From contig JARKIF010000002.1 in NCBI GenBank assembly GCA_029378245.1, positions 248,001 through 312,000 on the forward strand: a stretch of DNA of 64,000 nt, written 5' to 3'. Every line of letters begins with the position of its first letter. Within the stretch, counting starts at the first letter, position 1. The position numbers and the translations under genes are program-made. This DNA is from Roridomyces roridus (taxonomy: Eukaryota > Basidiomycota > Agaricomycetes > Agaricales > Mycenaceae). Under the pieces are notes generated by a model. That model did no database searches, had not been told where the DNA came from, and saw only the letters and a list, made by a program, of their open reading frames with translations. Of this stretch, positions 1 through 10,736 are shown one piece after another.

Positions 1-1548
1 AGTGGGCGGTGGCACCTCCACGACCTCCCCGCTCTGCATGTGCACCCGGTGCTGCACATCCGTCTGCTGCAGCCTCGTCACAAAGTACTCAAACACCGGC
101 TTGGGAAATCCCAGACGAGAATCGAGATGGAAAGTTCCGCCAGGGTACGCCGACATGATAAGGTCGATGAGGGGGCGCAAGAAGTTGTTGGTCGCGAGAG
201 CCTCGGCGGTCGGGGCTTGCGCGATGATACGGAGAGTTACCGTAGCGGCGTCTTGCGTCCGTGGGTTGGCTCCAGCTGTGCCGAGGAGTTGAAAGTCGAG
301 AAGCGAGAAACCTTTGATGGCGTCACGGAGGTGGTGTCGGACTTGCTGCTCGAGCATGCGTGCTTTGGCAGCAATGTCCAGCCCAACGAGGAAGTATTGC
401 ATCTCGGCCTGGAACCCGCCGGGCGCTGTGACGCCCACCTTGGTCGTCGGCGGTGGAGGCGCGGCTTGGACGCCGGTCATAGAGACCCGATTTGGACCTA
501 TTTGCGTAAAGGTGATGTTGTCCAGAATCGCAGTCACCTGCCAGATGTGAGTACGAAGAAGAGACGGGCTTGAGAAAACTCACATCGGAATTGAAGTACC
601 ATGGCCCTTGAATCTCGTACAGAAGCTGCGACGAGCAGGTCTGCACGGTAACCATCCCGCCCCGGTTCTTCTCCTTGGTGATCACGACGCCTCCGTCTCC
701 GTTAATCTCCGCAATGGGATAAGCTAAGTCAAGCCACCGTCCACCCTCCTCAAGGTCCTTGAACCCGGAAAAGTTGCCACCAGTGATATACGTGGAACAC
801 TCGATAAGGTGGCCCGCTACGAGCGCGTTGGCGAGCTGCGGCAGGTGGTTGCGGTTCCAATCGTGCCACCACGCAGCGGCACCGATGGCCAGAGAGGCAT
901 CTGAGACACGTCCACAGACGACTATATCCGCGCCCTTGTGCAATGCCGTGGCGATTCCGAGGCCACCGAGGTATGCCTGCGCGTACATGGGCTTGAAAGG
1001 CCACGAAGCGAGCGTGTCCCCCGTGTGGTTGTTGGTAAAGGCCCTCGGGTCCGAGGCTGAGCGTTTCAAGACGATGGGCAGCACCTCGTCGCCGGAGATC
1101 CAAGCAACTTGAAGCGGCAGCTGCTTCTTCTGGACGAGCTTGACTATCACGTCGTGGAGGCGTTCTGTGTCAGAGGCACCCGCGTTGACGACGACCTGGA
1201 GAATAACTAAGCAGGATTCGCGGGTGTACGAGCCCTGTCAACGCACCTTGATTCCATACTTTGCAATGTCCGCCAGGGCGGGCTCGACGGCCTCGACGAA
1301 AGTGGCCTCAAAGGCGCCGCCTTCAGCTCCTTGAGCTTTCCTAGCGGCCAAAGAAGTCATATTGGCTTCTGACATGAAATCTCCGATGAGGACATCGACA
1401 GGCTCGTCTGGATAGCCAGAGGCGAGTTGTGCGAATGCGACTCGTCTGTCGGACGCTGAACCAGATGCACCTGGAAGAGAAGGCGGTCAGTGGTGGTCGT
1501 TGGGGAAGTGGTCTCGGGCGTACCGCCAATTCGAACTGCTCGTTTCAT
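1..1548 (-). CDS. AtuA-like (acyclic terpene utilisation, DUF1446) protein, 3' end outside window
   Basis: Four exons are visible: 1524-1548, 1247-1470, 584-1195 and 537 down past base 1; the coding sequence runs off the left edge. The protein starts MKRAVRIGGASGSASDRR, followed by PVDVLIGDFMSEANMTSLAAR, VVVNAGASDTERLHD, ADIVVCGRVSDASLAIGAAAWWH and ITGGNFSGFKDLEEGGRWLDLAYPIAEI pieces. This order is characteristic of the AtuA/DUF1446 family, named for a Pseudomonas acyclic-terpene (citronellol/geraniol) catabolism gene; the fungal function is not established. Introns (46-53 nt) are GT..AG and keep frame, so the visible 466 codons look intact. Fungal homologues usually carry a C-terminal AtuA-like domain, which would lie beyond the window. 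Family assignment is firm; catabolic role is inference. Confidence 0.9.
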
Positions 1549-1951
1549 GGTGGTAGACTCGAAGGCAGGAGCGTTATTCACAGTGTGGGATCGGTAATGC
1601 TATAACCGAAAGAAGAGAGACACGGGTGTTGTAGCGGGATGACGAGACGGTGAGACTTGGTTTGCTGGCGGCTGGACCCAAGCTGGACGTGGTGAATGCT
1701 ATTCTGCCCATGAATATGTGATGTCCAAGGCCCGAGAGGTTTGCTCGTCTGCAGTCTTCTGTCGGGTGGGGGATTTGAAGGCCTTGGATGCAAGGCGGCC
1801 TTGCCAGCGATCACTTCACAAGACGGCATCGCGGGAATCATGGGGTAGGCTGGGAGAACGTGATAGAGAGTATACATTTGTCGGCCCAGAAACTTGAATA
1901 TCCGGAGAAGAGTGGCGGCGTTCAAGTCGTCTATGTCGACATGGTCGTCCG

Positions 1952-2009
1952 GAAAGAAAGTCGAGTCGGCACAAAGTCGGCAAGAAAGTCGAGTCGGCAA
2001 GAAAGTCGG
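1952..2009. repeat. Short tandem repeat in the 5' flank of the first F-box gene
   Basis: The unit aagaaagtcgagtcggca occurs in nearly perfect tandem, with partial copies (acaaagtcggc, aagaaagtcgg) around it. It lies immediately upstream of the ATG at 2036, so it is part of that gene's leader or promoter. The rest of 1549-1951 holds no gene that I recognise. Confidence 0.7.
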
Positions 2010-2035
2010 GACACTTTTTGATCGGACGTCCGCCC

Positions 2036-3673
2036 ATGCACTCTCCGTTTACGACCAAACTCGGAACCAACTATAGCCCCAATGACGCTGAAATCTCAGA
2101 GATAGAAGACCTCCTCGTCGTTCCCCTCCTCCGATTGAAACAGCTGGACGATGGAATCGCAGAACTGCAGACAGCCCTCGGCAAATTAAAGCAGGAGCGC
2201 GACGACCTTGGGACCTTCGTGAACGCTCACAAGGCGCTCATTTCTCCCGTTCGACGGCTACCACTGGATATTGTTCAAGAGATATTCGTGGCATGTCTAC
2301 CAACGCACAGGAACTGTGTCATGACGGCCAAGGAGGCGCCTGTCCTCCTCGGCCGCATATGTAGCGCGTGGAGAGCCATCTCACTTTCCACGCCTCGCCT
2401 CTGGGCCAGTCTTCACGTTGTAGAGCCCACCCACCGCCACCGGCACATTCTCAATGATAAAGTGACGCAGCGACTCGAGGTTGTGAAGACGTGGCTCGAC
2501 CGTTCGGGTCAATGCCCTCTCTCAATTTCCGTCGACGGCCCTTCCCATTTCCACGACATCAGTGCTTTCACGTCCCTGTTCCTGCGCCAGCTGCTTCCTT
2601 TCGCCGCTCGATGGGAGGATATCGCTTTGGTCGCCCCAACGCCCGCGCTGCAGGAACTTTGTTCCCTCAGGGAAACGGACGTCCCAATGCTCAAACGAGT
2701 CTCATTCCTACACCATCATCACCAGAGTCCCGAAGGATTCGATTGGGACCGTCTTGCGATTCTCGGGGGGGAACGCATCTCCAGTTTCGAGGTCGCAGGA
2801 ACGGTATTCAAGCCCGTCGAATTGCATGTACGATGGAGCCAACTCACTGCCTTCTCCATGAGCGGAGATCCGTGGGCCATCTCAGAATCCATCACGTTAA
2901 GCTGCGACACGATTTTGGCAGTCATTACGATGTGCCCCGCCCTCCAGCGCTGCGCGGTCATAATCGATGATCGTCGGCCAGACGCAGAGCCCACAACGGC
3001 GCCTTTCGAATTAGCCAATCTTCATACTCTCGAGGTCTTTTGCAACGGCAGCGTCGACTCGGTCTTCAAACACTTCCTGCGCCGCCTCTCCTTCCCCCAG
3101 CTCCGCACTTTCAACCTCCGCGGCAACGCCTCATTCGATGGCGTCTGGGAAACCCAATCCGTCGACGTTCTCGGGCAGTTCTTCTCGGAACTGACGAAAT
3201 TGGAGCAATTCTCCATTGACCGCGCTGTCTTCATCGAGCGATCACTCGTCGAGGTGCTCAGCAAGCTCCCGCCTACCTTGCACGACCTCCGCATCGACAA
3301 CTTCCCTTGGGGCGACCCAGACGACGCCATCCTATCCATTCTCGCCCCCTCCCTGCCCCCATTCCCCTGCCCGGGCCTGCAGTCCCTCACCATCACCAAC
3401 TGCCGTAACATGGGCGACGACGCTGTCGTGTACTTTGTCGCTACTCGGATGGTTTTGGCTTCTCAGGGCAGCGGCAGCGGTGGCGTCACACCGCTCAAGC
3501 GCATACGGATCAAGTTCCAGCGTCCGTTGGAGCGGGATGTCATGCCTGACCTCCGCCCCTTTATTGAGGGAGGCTTGAAGGTGTCCATTCAGCACGCCTC
3601 ATCGCACCAGAGCTCGCCTTGGCGTGGGCTGTCGGATTTGCCGAATACGAGACCGAGTATTTGGAATGAGTGA
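2036..3673 (+). CDS. F-box protein with N-terminal coiled coil and LRR-like C-terminus (group 1)
   Basis: Single-exon gene of 545 aa. The upstream in-frame TTG at 2018 is not a eukaryotic start; the ATG at 2036 gives MHSPFTTKLGTNYSPND, aligning with the paralogue at 13551-15245. Residues about 20-65 are a leucine/glutamate-rich coiled coil, followed by the Agaricomycete F-box signature (SPVRRLPLDIVQEIFVACLP, then LGRICSAWRAISLSTPRLWASLHV) at roughly 65-135. The remainder has alternating leucines with LTKLEQFSIDR and LQSLTITNCRNMGDD stretches typical of degenerate LRRs. F-box proteins recruit substrates to SCF ubiquitin ligases through Skp1; substrate unknown. Paralogues of the same architecture are at 5268-6857 (+) and 13551-15245 (-). 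Confidence 0.88.
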   Translation: MHSPFTTKLGTNYSPNDAEISEIEDLLVVPLLRLKQLDDGIAELQTALGKLKQERDDLGTFVNAHKALISPVRRLPLDIVQEIFVACLPTHRNCVMTAKEAPVLLGRICSAWRAISLSTPRLWASLHVVEPTHRHRHILNDKVTQRLEVVKTWLDRSGQCPLSISVDGPSHFHDISAFTSLFLRQLLPFAARWEDIALVAPTPALQELCSLRETDVPMLKRVSFLHHHHQSPEGFDWDRLAILGGERISSFEVAGTVFKPVELHVRWSQLTAFSMSGDPWAISESITLSCDTILAVITMCPALQRCAVIIDDRRPDAEPTTAPFELANLHTLEVFCNGSVDSVFKHFLRRLSFPQLRTFNLRGNASFDGVWETQSVDVLGQFFSELTKLEQFSIDRAVFIERSLVEVLSKLPPTLHDLRIDNFPWGDPDDAILSILAPSLPPFPCPGLQSLTITNCRNMGDDAVVYFVATRMVLASQGSGSGGVTPLKRIRIKFQRPLERDVMPDLRPFIEGGLKVSIQHASSHQSSPWRGLSDLPNTRPSIWNE

Positions 3674-5267
3674 GGTGTGTTTCATACTGCGTAAGGTTGA
3701 CGAGTATCTGAGTCTGTTTATTCTAGGATTTCCCGGCCAAGCTGGCCAGGACTGGTATCGCTCGCCATGCCACCCTTCCATATTGTATCGTGGCAGGGCT
3801 CTACCAGCGTTCACACAATCTTCACCGTGGGTGAAAGGAGGAGAATGCGTCGCGTCTGACGATTTCACCCGAGACGACCCCAAAGTCGGTGGGGGGAAAG
3901 TCCTGTAAGAGTCGGGTCTATCTGACTCGATTCGCTTCACGTCCACATTCCTCGTCCTCACATCCCATATGGCTTTGCAAATTGCCACTTTGCACACCGT
4001 GTTTCTACGGGCCCTTGAGTGCCTCGACTGCCCTTCCCACATCCCTCGGCCCATGTGGCGGGATCATTAAAACTGCACACGCCGCGCGGTCCAGGACTTG
4101 TCCGAGCTGCCCGACTCATATTTCTACACCACGGCAGAGGATTGATATTTAACCTGTACGTCTTTCCGAATCCTGTGCCCCTGCGCGTCATTGATTCCTC
4201 GCACGTCCAGAAGCGCAAATCATTCGTGCTGGAGGATACAGCGGATGGGTTTCTTGAGGGGCGGTGGGCGTGGAACGCTACTGTCGAAGGATTCGAGGAC
4301 CCGGTGCCGCAGGACCCTTGAGGCTGCGAATAAGAAATCAATCAATCGTGTAGTTACTGTCTTTTCCAGGCCTCTGTCGCTATCCTTCCTCTCTTTCTCT
4401 GCTTACATGTATACTTGAATTGCATAGCATGTCTCGGACATTCTTTCACTGGACTTTAATTGAAGCTTGAAGACGGACGTCGGCCCAAAGGTCTTGCAGG
4501 GTCTTGCCAAGCCTTGCTACATCACCTCCCATATCACGTGCCATCACCCCGCGCACGGACCACCCCCGAAAACTACAAAAGGAACCGCCCGACAACCTGA
4601 TTTCCTCAGATACATACTCATCAGGATCTTTTTATAGAAACTGACCGAGTCTCGCATTTTTACAAATGCCGCATCCTTCAATTCCACTCGATGACTTTTC
4701 GCGCTCACTCGTTTAACCGAGAACATGGCTGGCCTCCGCGCTGGTCTCGAGGACGTTTGGTTTCTCCTCCTCTTGTGCTCGAAAGGGCCAGTTGGAGGGA
4801 AGCCAGCGAGTTGAGCGTCTGTCTGATGGAATCCTTTTTGTATCCTACTTTTTTGTTTGTAATACTGCGGTAGCCGGTAGCTTTGCAATTCAATGAAGGT
4901 TTCGATTCATTGTTTTGCCGCATCATGCTCTTCTTCCCACTCAACAGAGACACTAGTGAGTAGCGTCTTGGTCAATTTTTTGTTTGTACTTAGCTTGGAA
5001 TGCGTTGTTTTCGAATCATGGCTCTGGAATGTGAAGTGGCTACGAGCGTGAGGGGGAGAGTGTGCTGAAATGTGAGTCTCCTGCGGATCACTTGCTTGCT
5101 CACGTGCACAGTTTGTTGGTCAAGATTCGCCGATCACTCACTCACCTCTTGGAGTGCCAAGCGGATTTTGCCAGCGACGATTCTTCGTCAGCAGCATTTT
5201 CTTGGCCTTTGGCGTTCTGGCTCAATCGGGATGATTCCGATCAAAAATCACGTTGTTGCCGCCCACC
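3674..5267. other. Intergenic region without a convincing gene
   Basis: No family is recognisable in this 1.6 kb. One stretch near 4019-4321 (+) ends in coding-looking sequence (PVPLRVIDSSHVQKRKSFVLEDT) but its 5' part has no conserved structure, so it may be a gene remnant. A CT-rich stretch near 4350-4400 and short ORFs around 4690-4870 look non-coding. The last part is the promoter of the F-box gene at 5268. Confidence 0.5.
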
Positions 5268-6857
5268 ATGACCGATTTCTTGGACTCACCCTTCGAGGCC
5301 CATCTTCACACCAATTTCGTTCCGTCCGACGCCCAGTGTGCGCAGATACGTGCGGATCTTGCGCCCCATTTGGTCCAGCTGGCGTTGGTCAACGAGCGTA
5401 TTCGCGAACTTTCTGCCGAGCGCGACAAGCTCCAGGCATACGTCGACTCTCACACCGCCCTCATCTCTTATCCTCGCCGAGTTCCTGTTGACGTCGTCCG
5501 TGAGATCTTCGTGGCATGTCTTCCAACCGACCGGAACCCCGTCATGAGCGCTCAGGAAGCCCCGCTGCTTCTATCCCGGATCTGCAGCTCGTGGCGCGGC
5601 GTTGCGCTCACGACGCCAAGTCTTTGGGGCTCTCTTCACATCCCCGTTGACTTTATTGTGGGCGACCCAGTAGAGCGCTCTCTCGCTCTTAAAGACTGGT
5701 TGCAGCTCTCCGGGGCGCTCCCGATCTCTCTGTCGTTAGACGCTCCAAGCGGCAACCATGCATTCCCTCCCGAACTCGTGGACGCCCTCGTCGAATCTGC
5801 CGGTCGATGGCGGAGGGTTGAATTCAGAGATCTGACGCTCCAAGTGCTCTCTGCACTGGATAACATCCATACACCGATCTTGGAGTCCGTCAAAGCCGCA
5901 GGATGGGTCCCAAATCTCCGTCAATTCCCCCTTTTTTCTGTGCCAAGTTTGCGCACAGTGCACTTGCATTCCCAGGGATCGGAGAACCTCGACAACTGGT
6001 TCCTGGATTTGCCATTCCGCTGGAATACCCTCGCCCACCTAACTCTCCATTCCACTTTCGATGGATTATCGCCAGGCAATGTTTTGAAGTTGCTTCGGCA
6101 ATGTCACCGGCTGGTCTCCTTCGCATTCCCAGCCAACGGCAAGGACTGGGATCACACGTCCGTGTCACAACTTATTTCGCTGCCTTTCCTCAAGTCTTTC
6201 ATTATATTGGAGCCTCGTCTGGACCTGCAGACGGTAGGCCACCTTCTACAAAACCTGGTCACACCCGAGTTGCGTCAACTACACATACCAACGGAAGTTC
6301 CTTCCAGTTTGGAAAATCATCATCCCTTCATATCCGCGCTCAAAAATCTACCCCTCCTCGAAAGCCTTCTTATACATCACAGTTCCTTCACTGAGCCAGT
6401 GATTCTCGAAACTCTTCGCTCCCTTCCCAATCTCACCAAACTGACGGTTGCGAATAGCGGCGGTCGGTATCGGGGCCAACCAGCTGACAACGAGGAATCG
6501 TACGGCCTTTGCCGGCTTCTTGGGCTTCTCACTCCCGGGGAGTCCCAGGCGACGGTGTGCCCGCGTTTGCAGGAGCTCGAAATTCGTGACTGTGACTCTG
6601 TGCTACCAAGGGTAGCCCTTGAGTCATTTGTTCGGAAGCGTATGCAACTCCACTCTGGTTTTCGGCGTCTGGAAATTATTTGGCGGACGTTCCAGAAGGA
6701 GGAATTATTTTCGGCCGCAGAGATTCAAGAGTTTCGATCTCAGGGCGTTCGAGTTGCTCTCATGTTTCCAAGACGGGTTCGAATTGCAGAGCGTCCGCGG
6801 TTGGGCCTGCCCGTGCCTAAGCTGCAAACTCCGAGTCTGTGGGGAAGCTGGGATTGA
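5268..6857 (+). CDS. F-box protein with N-terminal coiled coil and LRR-like C-terminus (group 1)
   Basis: Single exon, 529 aa. The ATG at 5268 has an excellent context (gcccaccATGa); the in-frame TTG at 5253 is rejected. Order: short N-terminus (MTDFLDSPFEAHLHTNFVPS), coiled coil (LVNERIRELSAERDKLQAYV), F-box (YPRRVPVDVVREIFVACLP ... LLLSRICSSWRGVALTTPSLWGSLHI), then leucine-rich LRR-like repeats (LRTVHLHSQG, LPNLTKLTVANSG, LQELEIRDCD). It is clearly homologous to its neighbour at 2036 but substantially diverged, so the pair is an old tandem duplicate. Likely an SCF substrate adaptor; target unknown. Confidence 0.88.
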   Translation: MTDFLDSPFEAHLHTNFVPSDAQCAQIRADLAPHLVQLALVNERIRELSAERDKLQAYVDSHTALISYPRRVPVDVVREIFVACLPTDRNPVMSAQEAPLLLSRICSSWRGVALTTPSLWGSLHIPVDFIVGDPVERSLALKDWLQLSGALPISLSLDAPSGNHAFPPELVDALVESAGRWRRVEFRDLTLQVLSALDNIHTPILESVKAAGWVPNLRQFPLFSVPSLRTVHLHSQGSENLDNWFLDLPFRWNTLAHLTLHSTFDGLSPGNVLKLLRQCHRLVSFAFPANGKDWDHTSVSQLISLPFLKSFIILEPRLDLQTVGHLLQNLVTPELRQLHIPTEVPSSLENHHPFISALKNLPLLESLLIHHSSFTEPVILETLRSLPNLTKLTVANSGGRYRGQPADNEESYGLCRLLGLLTPGESQATVCPRLQELEIRDCDSVLPRVALESFVRKRMQLHSGFRRLEIIWRTFQKEELFSAAEIQEFRSQGVRVALMFPRRVRIAERPRLGLPVPKLQTPSLWGSWD

Positions 6858-7322
6858 GGACTCGCCCGGTCCAAGTCGGTCTATCATACTTGTTTACTTA
6901 TCCCTCATGCATATCCTTTCAATGTACGGTCTAATTTGTGCCATGCAATGTCTACGACCAGCGTTTCCGCATTCCAAAGAAGCGGAATAATGCCAACCAA
7001 TTCAATTTCTTGACCTCACCAATTATTGACGACTCAGCGTTCAACGTTCAAATTCAAACCAAGTTGTTGGACGGCTCCGTTCGAGTGACACGCGCGGCTC
7101 TCGCGATCATATTTCCGACGTCTGGACATTTCTTGGTTCGAGTAGACGGAGTACGGACCACCAGGAGCAAGTCTTTTCTCCGGAAGAAACTGGAGGAGTA
7201 TTAGATCTCGTGGCGTTGAGCAGTCGTTGGTTGTCCCCGAAGTCACTTATGATTCATCATGTATACACGTACTTGCAGCTATCCTAGCCCACAAGAAGAA
7301 GAAAACGGAAAATCCAATATCT
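6858..7322. other. Convergent intergenic region
   Basis: This 465-bp gap between the 3' ends of two convergent F-box genes should contain both terminators. I see no open reading frame with family resemblance and no RNA gene. Confidence 0.5.
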
Positions 7323-8635
7323 TCACGAACGCCAGAACATGGAAGTCTTACTGAAATCGAACTTTGTCCCATGTTCAACGTGAAAATCCGTTCCAGCAAC
7401 ACCGCGCGTGACGGTGCACACAACATCGGGATCCTTGGGCTTCGCTGCTCGTGTTGAGACGGGCTTGTGAAGGGCGTAGGCAACAACCACGCGACGGAGT
7501 GTGGGGCAAGCATTCATCGCCAGACGACCAAATGCCTCCAAGTCCGCTGGATGGCTGAGATCATATAATTCCCCGGTGGTGTGGTCCACGAATTCGACGG
7601 TGTTGTGCGAATAGTAGAAAAAGGTTTCGAGACGCCTAAATTTGGAGAGGGAAACGAAGGGGATGTCGGCAGGAGACTCGACATCTTGAAGATACTGTGC
7701 GCGTTGAACAGAATGACGATGAAATCACAAGGAGACTTACGCTGAAGACATCGCTCAAGCGTTCGACGAAACCGAAATGCAGCAAATCCGGAACGGCGAG
7801 CGCAACATGGGAAAAGATGCTCAAGGTTTGAGTCGCATCCCATTCGGTAAGATTATGTAGCAGGTTCAGGGTGTCCAGCGTAGGAGAGTAAGGGACAAGG
7901 GCGGGAACTAGATGATCGAGCGTGGACAATGGATATGTGTACAGCTCGATGCGTTCCAGAGGCCGTGTCGCTGGAAGGGCTCTCATGCCACACACTACCA
8001 AACCAATCAAGTTTGGCAGCTGTTCGGCGTGGAATGGAAAGCTGTCTCCCTGATGGCACGTTGACAGGAGTCGAAGGTCGCACTGGACATTCCAGAATTG
8101 GGACAGCATCGAGGTGTTGAAAAAACTGTTGTCGAATTTGGTGAGACGGAATTTGCAGGTATTGAGGACCCATCCTTGGATAGATGGATACTCCACCGAG
8201 TGTGTCCGTATGCGTCCCGAGCTGCCATCGCGAACAGTGAGTTCTTTGAGGTTGACACATTTGGCAAGGGCGCGCGCGAGCTTCGCCATGTTGGAAGACA
8301 GAGCGATATTGGGATCGAGCTCTAGTATGAGAGTGTGAATCCTTTCCGCGAGTTGTGGGCTGCGCGATACAGCGGTGCACCAGGATTCCAATCGCTTTGG
8401 ACCGCTTTTCGAGAAGTCGATGACGCGGTAGAGCAAGCGCTGGACTTGGTCCCGGAAGAGGCGCGAGACACGGCACAGCGCGAGGAGGTCGCGTTTCCGC
8501 GCAAGTCCAATTTCCTCGCATATCAGAGCACAAATCTCGGGAGGAAGTGGAAGGGGTATCCGTTTCGGTTTTCGCCCGCGCTGGTCGACGATTCAGTGTC
8601 AGAAGGCGTCGAGACCGACCTTGGCGTACCTTCAT
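7323..8635 (-). CDS. F-box-type protein, LPPEIC group (group 2), with a 6-nt first exon
   Basis: Three exons: 8630-8635 (only ATG AAG), 7741-8580 and 7323-7694, with introns of 49 and 46 nt. The tiny first exon is required because frame +0 upstream of the F-box has stops, and splicing at 8629/8580 gives MKRGRKPKRIPLPLPPEI. The F-box-like motif (LPPEICALICEEIG ... LLALCRVSRLFRDQVQRLLYRVIDF) is followed by a leucine-rich region of about 260 aa (LARALAKCVNLKELTVRD, RPLERIELYTY, YSPTLDTLNLLHNLTEW) and an acidic-poor C-terminus ending KTSMFWRS. The same architecture recurs at 55989, 57261, 58519 and 59878. Probable SCF adaptor; no substrate evident. First-exon assignment is inference from frame and splice consensus. 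Confidence 0.8.
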
Positions 8636-10736
8636 TCTTGTCTCTGGATGGTCTGCCCTTCTTTGAGTCACTGGCACTTGTGGCAGGTGGTGGAGTCACC
8701 GTGGAAGTGGAAGTGGAAGAAGACAAAGGATTTCGAACTCCGTCTGATCGGACCACTCCTTGACAAACACCACCATGTCGACCAAACTCAGCCCCACCGA
8801 TTTGAAGACGGTGCTTGAATCCGTGAAACCGCCTCCAACTGTCTCTCTTCAGTCAAGCTTTTTGACCACGCGCGCCAGACATCTACTTCGACCAAAGCGA
8901 AGAGCACCCGCGCTCAACACCGGTCCGATAGGCCCTCACCCGGTGGGATCGTACGAAATCATTCCTTGTTTCGCATTCTTCCTTTCTTTCCAAGTATCCT
9001 GGTCCATCTCTTGGCGCGTGATACTAGACTCACCTCGTATCCCGTTCTAATGATCCTGTTCGCGGCTACAGGCACTAGTCTCTCTTGACAGACTAACGCT
9101 CCGTAACCTCCGCGAACATATACAGGCACAAACCTTTCTTCCTTGGCTCTCGGAATGTAAATCCAGCGGAAACCCAGTACTCGGTCTAACCTAGTCTCTG
9201 AATGACGACGCTCACGCTAAACTGCCGCTTTCCGGGAGACGGAAGGTTGGAACGCTGAGATGACGTTGGTGCTGCGAGGCATGCTTACTGGCCACCTCGC
9301 CATGGTGGACTCGATTCTGAGGCTCGATGTGACTAGATACCAATGCGACGCCTTGAGTGTCTATGGCTGTTTTCAAGCCGAGGTCGGCTCACATACCGTG
9401 TCAACGTGTGTGGAGAACCCAACAGAAATGAGCTCCCATTTCCAGTGCGTGACTATTTCTCTTTCCTCTTGCCTTGTTGTGTTCCTGACTATCTGGTTGC
9501 AGAAAAGAACCTTTGTGGCCGTCCTTACGCTGCCCACTCAAGGAACGACACATGGAGATCTCTGCGTCGGTAATATACTGGCCTGCGACGACTATTCAGT
9601 GCTTGTCGATTTCAAACACATGGAGAGATAACTGTGTGCTCAATATCCGAATCGTTCCCGGCTCGATCTCGGGACACCAGGGCGTGCGCTTTGGTCTCAT
9701 CTCTATGTTTTCAAAACGGACTATACGTGTTGCCACCATTGGATTCTGCGACCGAGTCTTAATCAAGAGTATCGCAACCTACTTCACGCTCGAGCAACGG
9801 AGGTATTGCGCGGAAAAGGTCAACTTGAAGATCTTATTCCAAAACCCTCTTCAGGAGCGCCGTCTTACAGTTTTTTGCGAGTCCCTCCGCTCTCGTGTCG
9901 TGATTGGGCCTCATAAGATCCCTAGCTGCTCAGAAGCGTATTGAACAGTACATCGAGAACCCCATCGTGGACAACCGTTGTTGCCGGTCCACATGTGCGG
10001 CGCGGTACCCGACGAGGTCGCCTTCCCTTTTGGATCGCGGCAGTTGCTCCTTTGAATCTATTTGTGCACTGAATCGAAGCCAAGGCTGAGTTTCTTCTGG
10101 ACTTTGCAGCATTTGAAGATCCTCGTCGGAATTAACTGAAACCTCCTCCGCCGGTGTCAACTGCCTCGACCCAAGGCCGAGCTCAAACCTACTCAAACTG
10201 TTTCGACATTGAGGAGTCGGAACCAAGTCGGAACAAAATGTGTTGCACTCTAGATTCATCCCAGCGTGGCGAGGAAGTGTTCGAATGGCATTTCCCTGTT
10301 CCTATCACCGACGGTACTCCAAATTAAACGGAGGGGCAAGGCCAAAGTTTGATGATCTGCCATGCAAACGGCCAGGCTGGGCTTTGGGCTTTCGGGACGG
10401 GAGGCGGATCAGGATCACGACGGCAACGGGCTCCTTCCCATTTGCGACATCACCACTCTAGACGCCGAGACCTCCCTGGACCCACGCAAATAGCACCTGA
10501 CCGTTCCCCTACTCACCGCGTTGACCACTGAGGACTTTCCTTCCGCCACTACAATTAGCTCATTGCGATTGCTCTGGACAAGGGCCGCGGTTATGTGAGA
10601 TCATGCCAGCCTTCCGGTTTCATGCAACTGCCGCGTTCCCGTTCCCATGTTCATTAGCAGCGACCCCACCTGATCCAACTTCCACGGTATCATAAAAGGC
10701 GGTTGTGGCGTCCCGCTCTACTTGCCCACAATCACC
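8636..10736. other. 2.1-kb gene-poor region holding remnants and a duplicated segment
   Basis: No intact gene is supported. The left third (8636-9240) holds nothing recognisable. A protein-kinase-like fragment sits near 9535-9631. From about 9660 the DNA is homologous, inverted, to 21620-20906 (see repeats), and it runs into the promoter of the F-box gene at 10737. Reading frames in the homologous part (for example ALWSHLYVFKTD and EYRNLLHARATEVLRGKG) are conserved between copies but interrupted. Confidence 0.6.
9535..9631 (+). pseudogene. Fragment of a protein-kinase-like (phosphotransferase) gene
   Basis: Translation gives THGDLCVGNILACDDYSVLV followed by DFKHMER and a stop. This matches the catalytic-loop and metal-binding pattern (HGDL..xNIL ... 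LVDF) of Agaricomycete kinase-like and aminoglycoside-phosphotransferase-like proteins. No N-lobe or downstream conserved part could be joined in frame, so it appears to be a decayed fragment. Confidence 0.4.

Noticed and set aside
2018..2035. Upstream in-frame starts for F-box genes (2018, 5253, 10722)
   Set aside because: They are TTG codons; nuclear genes in basidiomycetes start at ATG and paralogues align from the ATGs chosen.
3969..4321. Possible small gene (start MALQIATLHTVFLRALECL) in the 3.7-5.3 kb gap
   Set aside because: It hits a stop after about 33 codons and no splicing links it convincingly to the later coding-looking piece.
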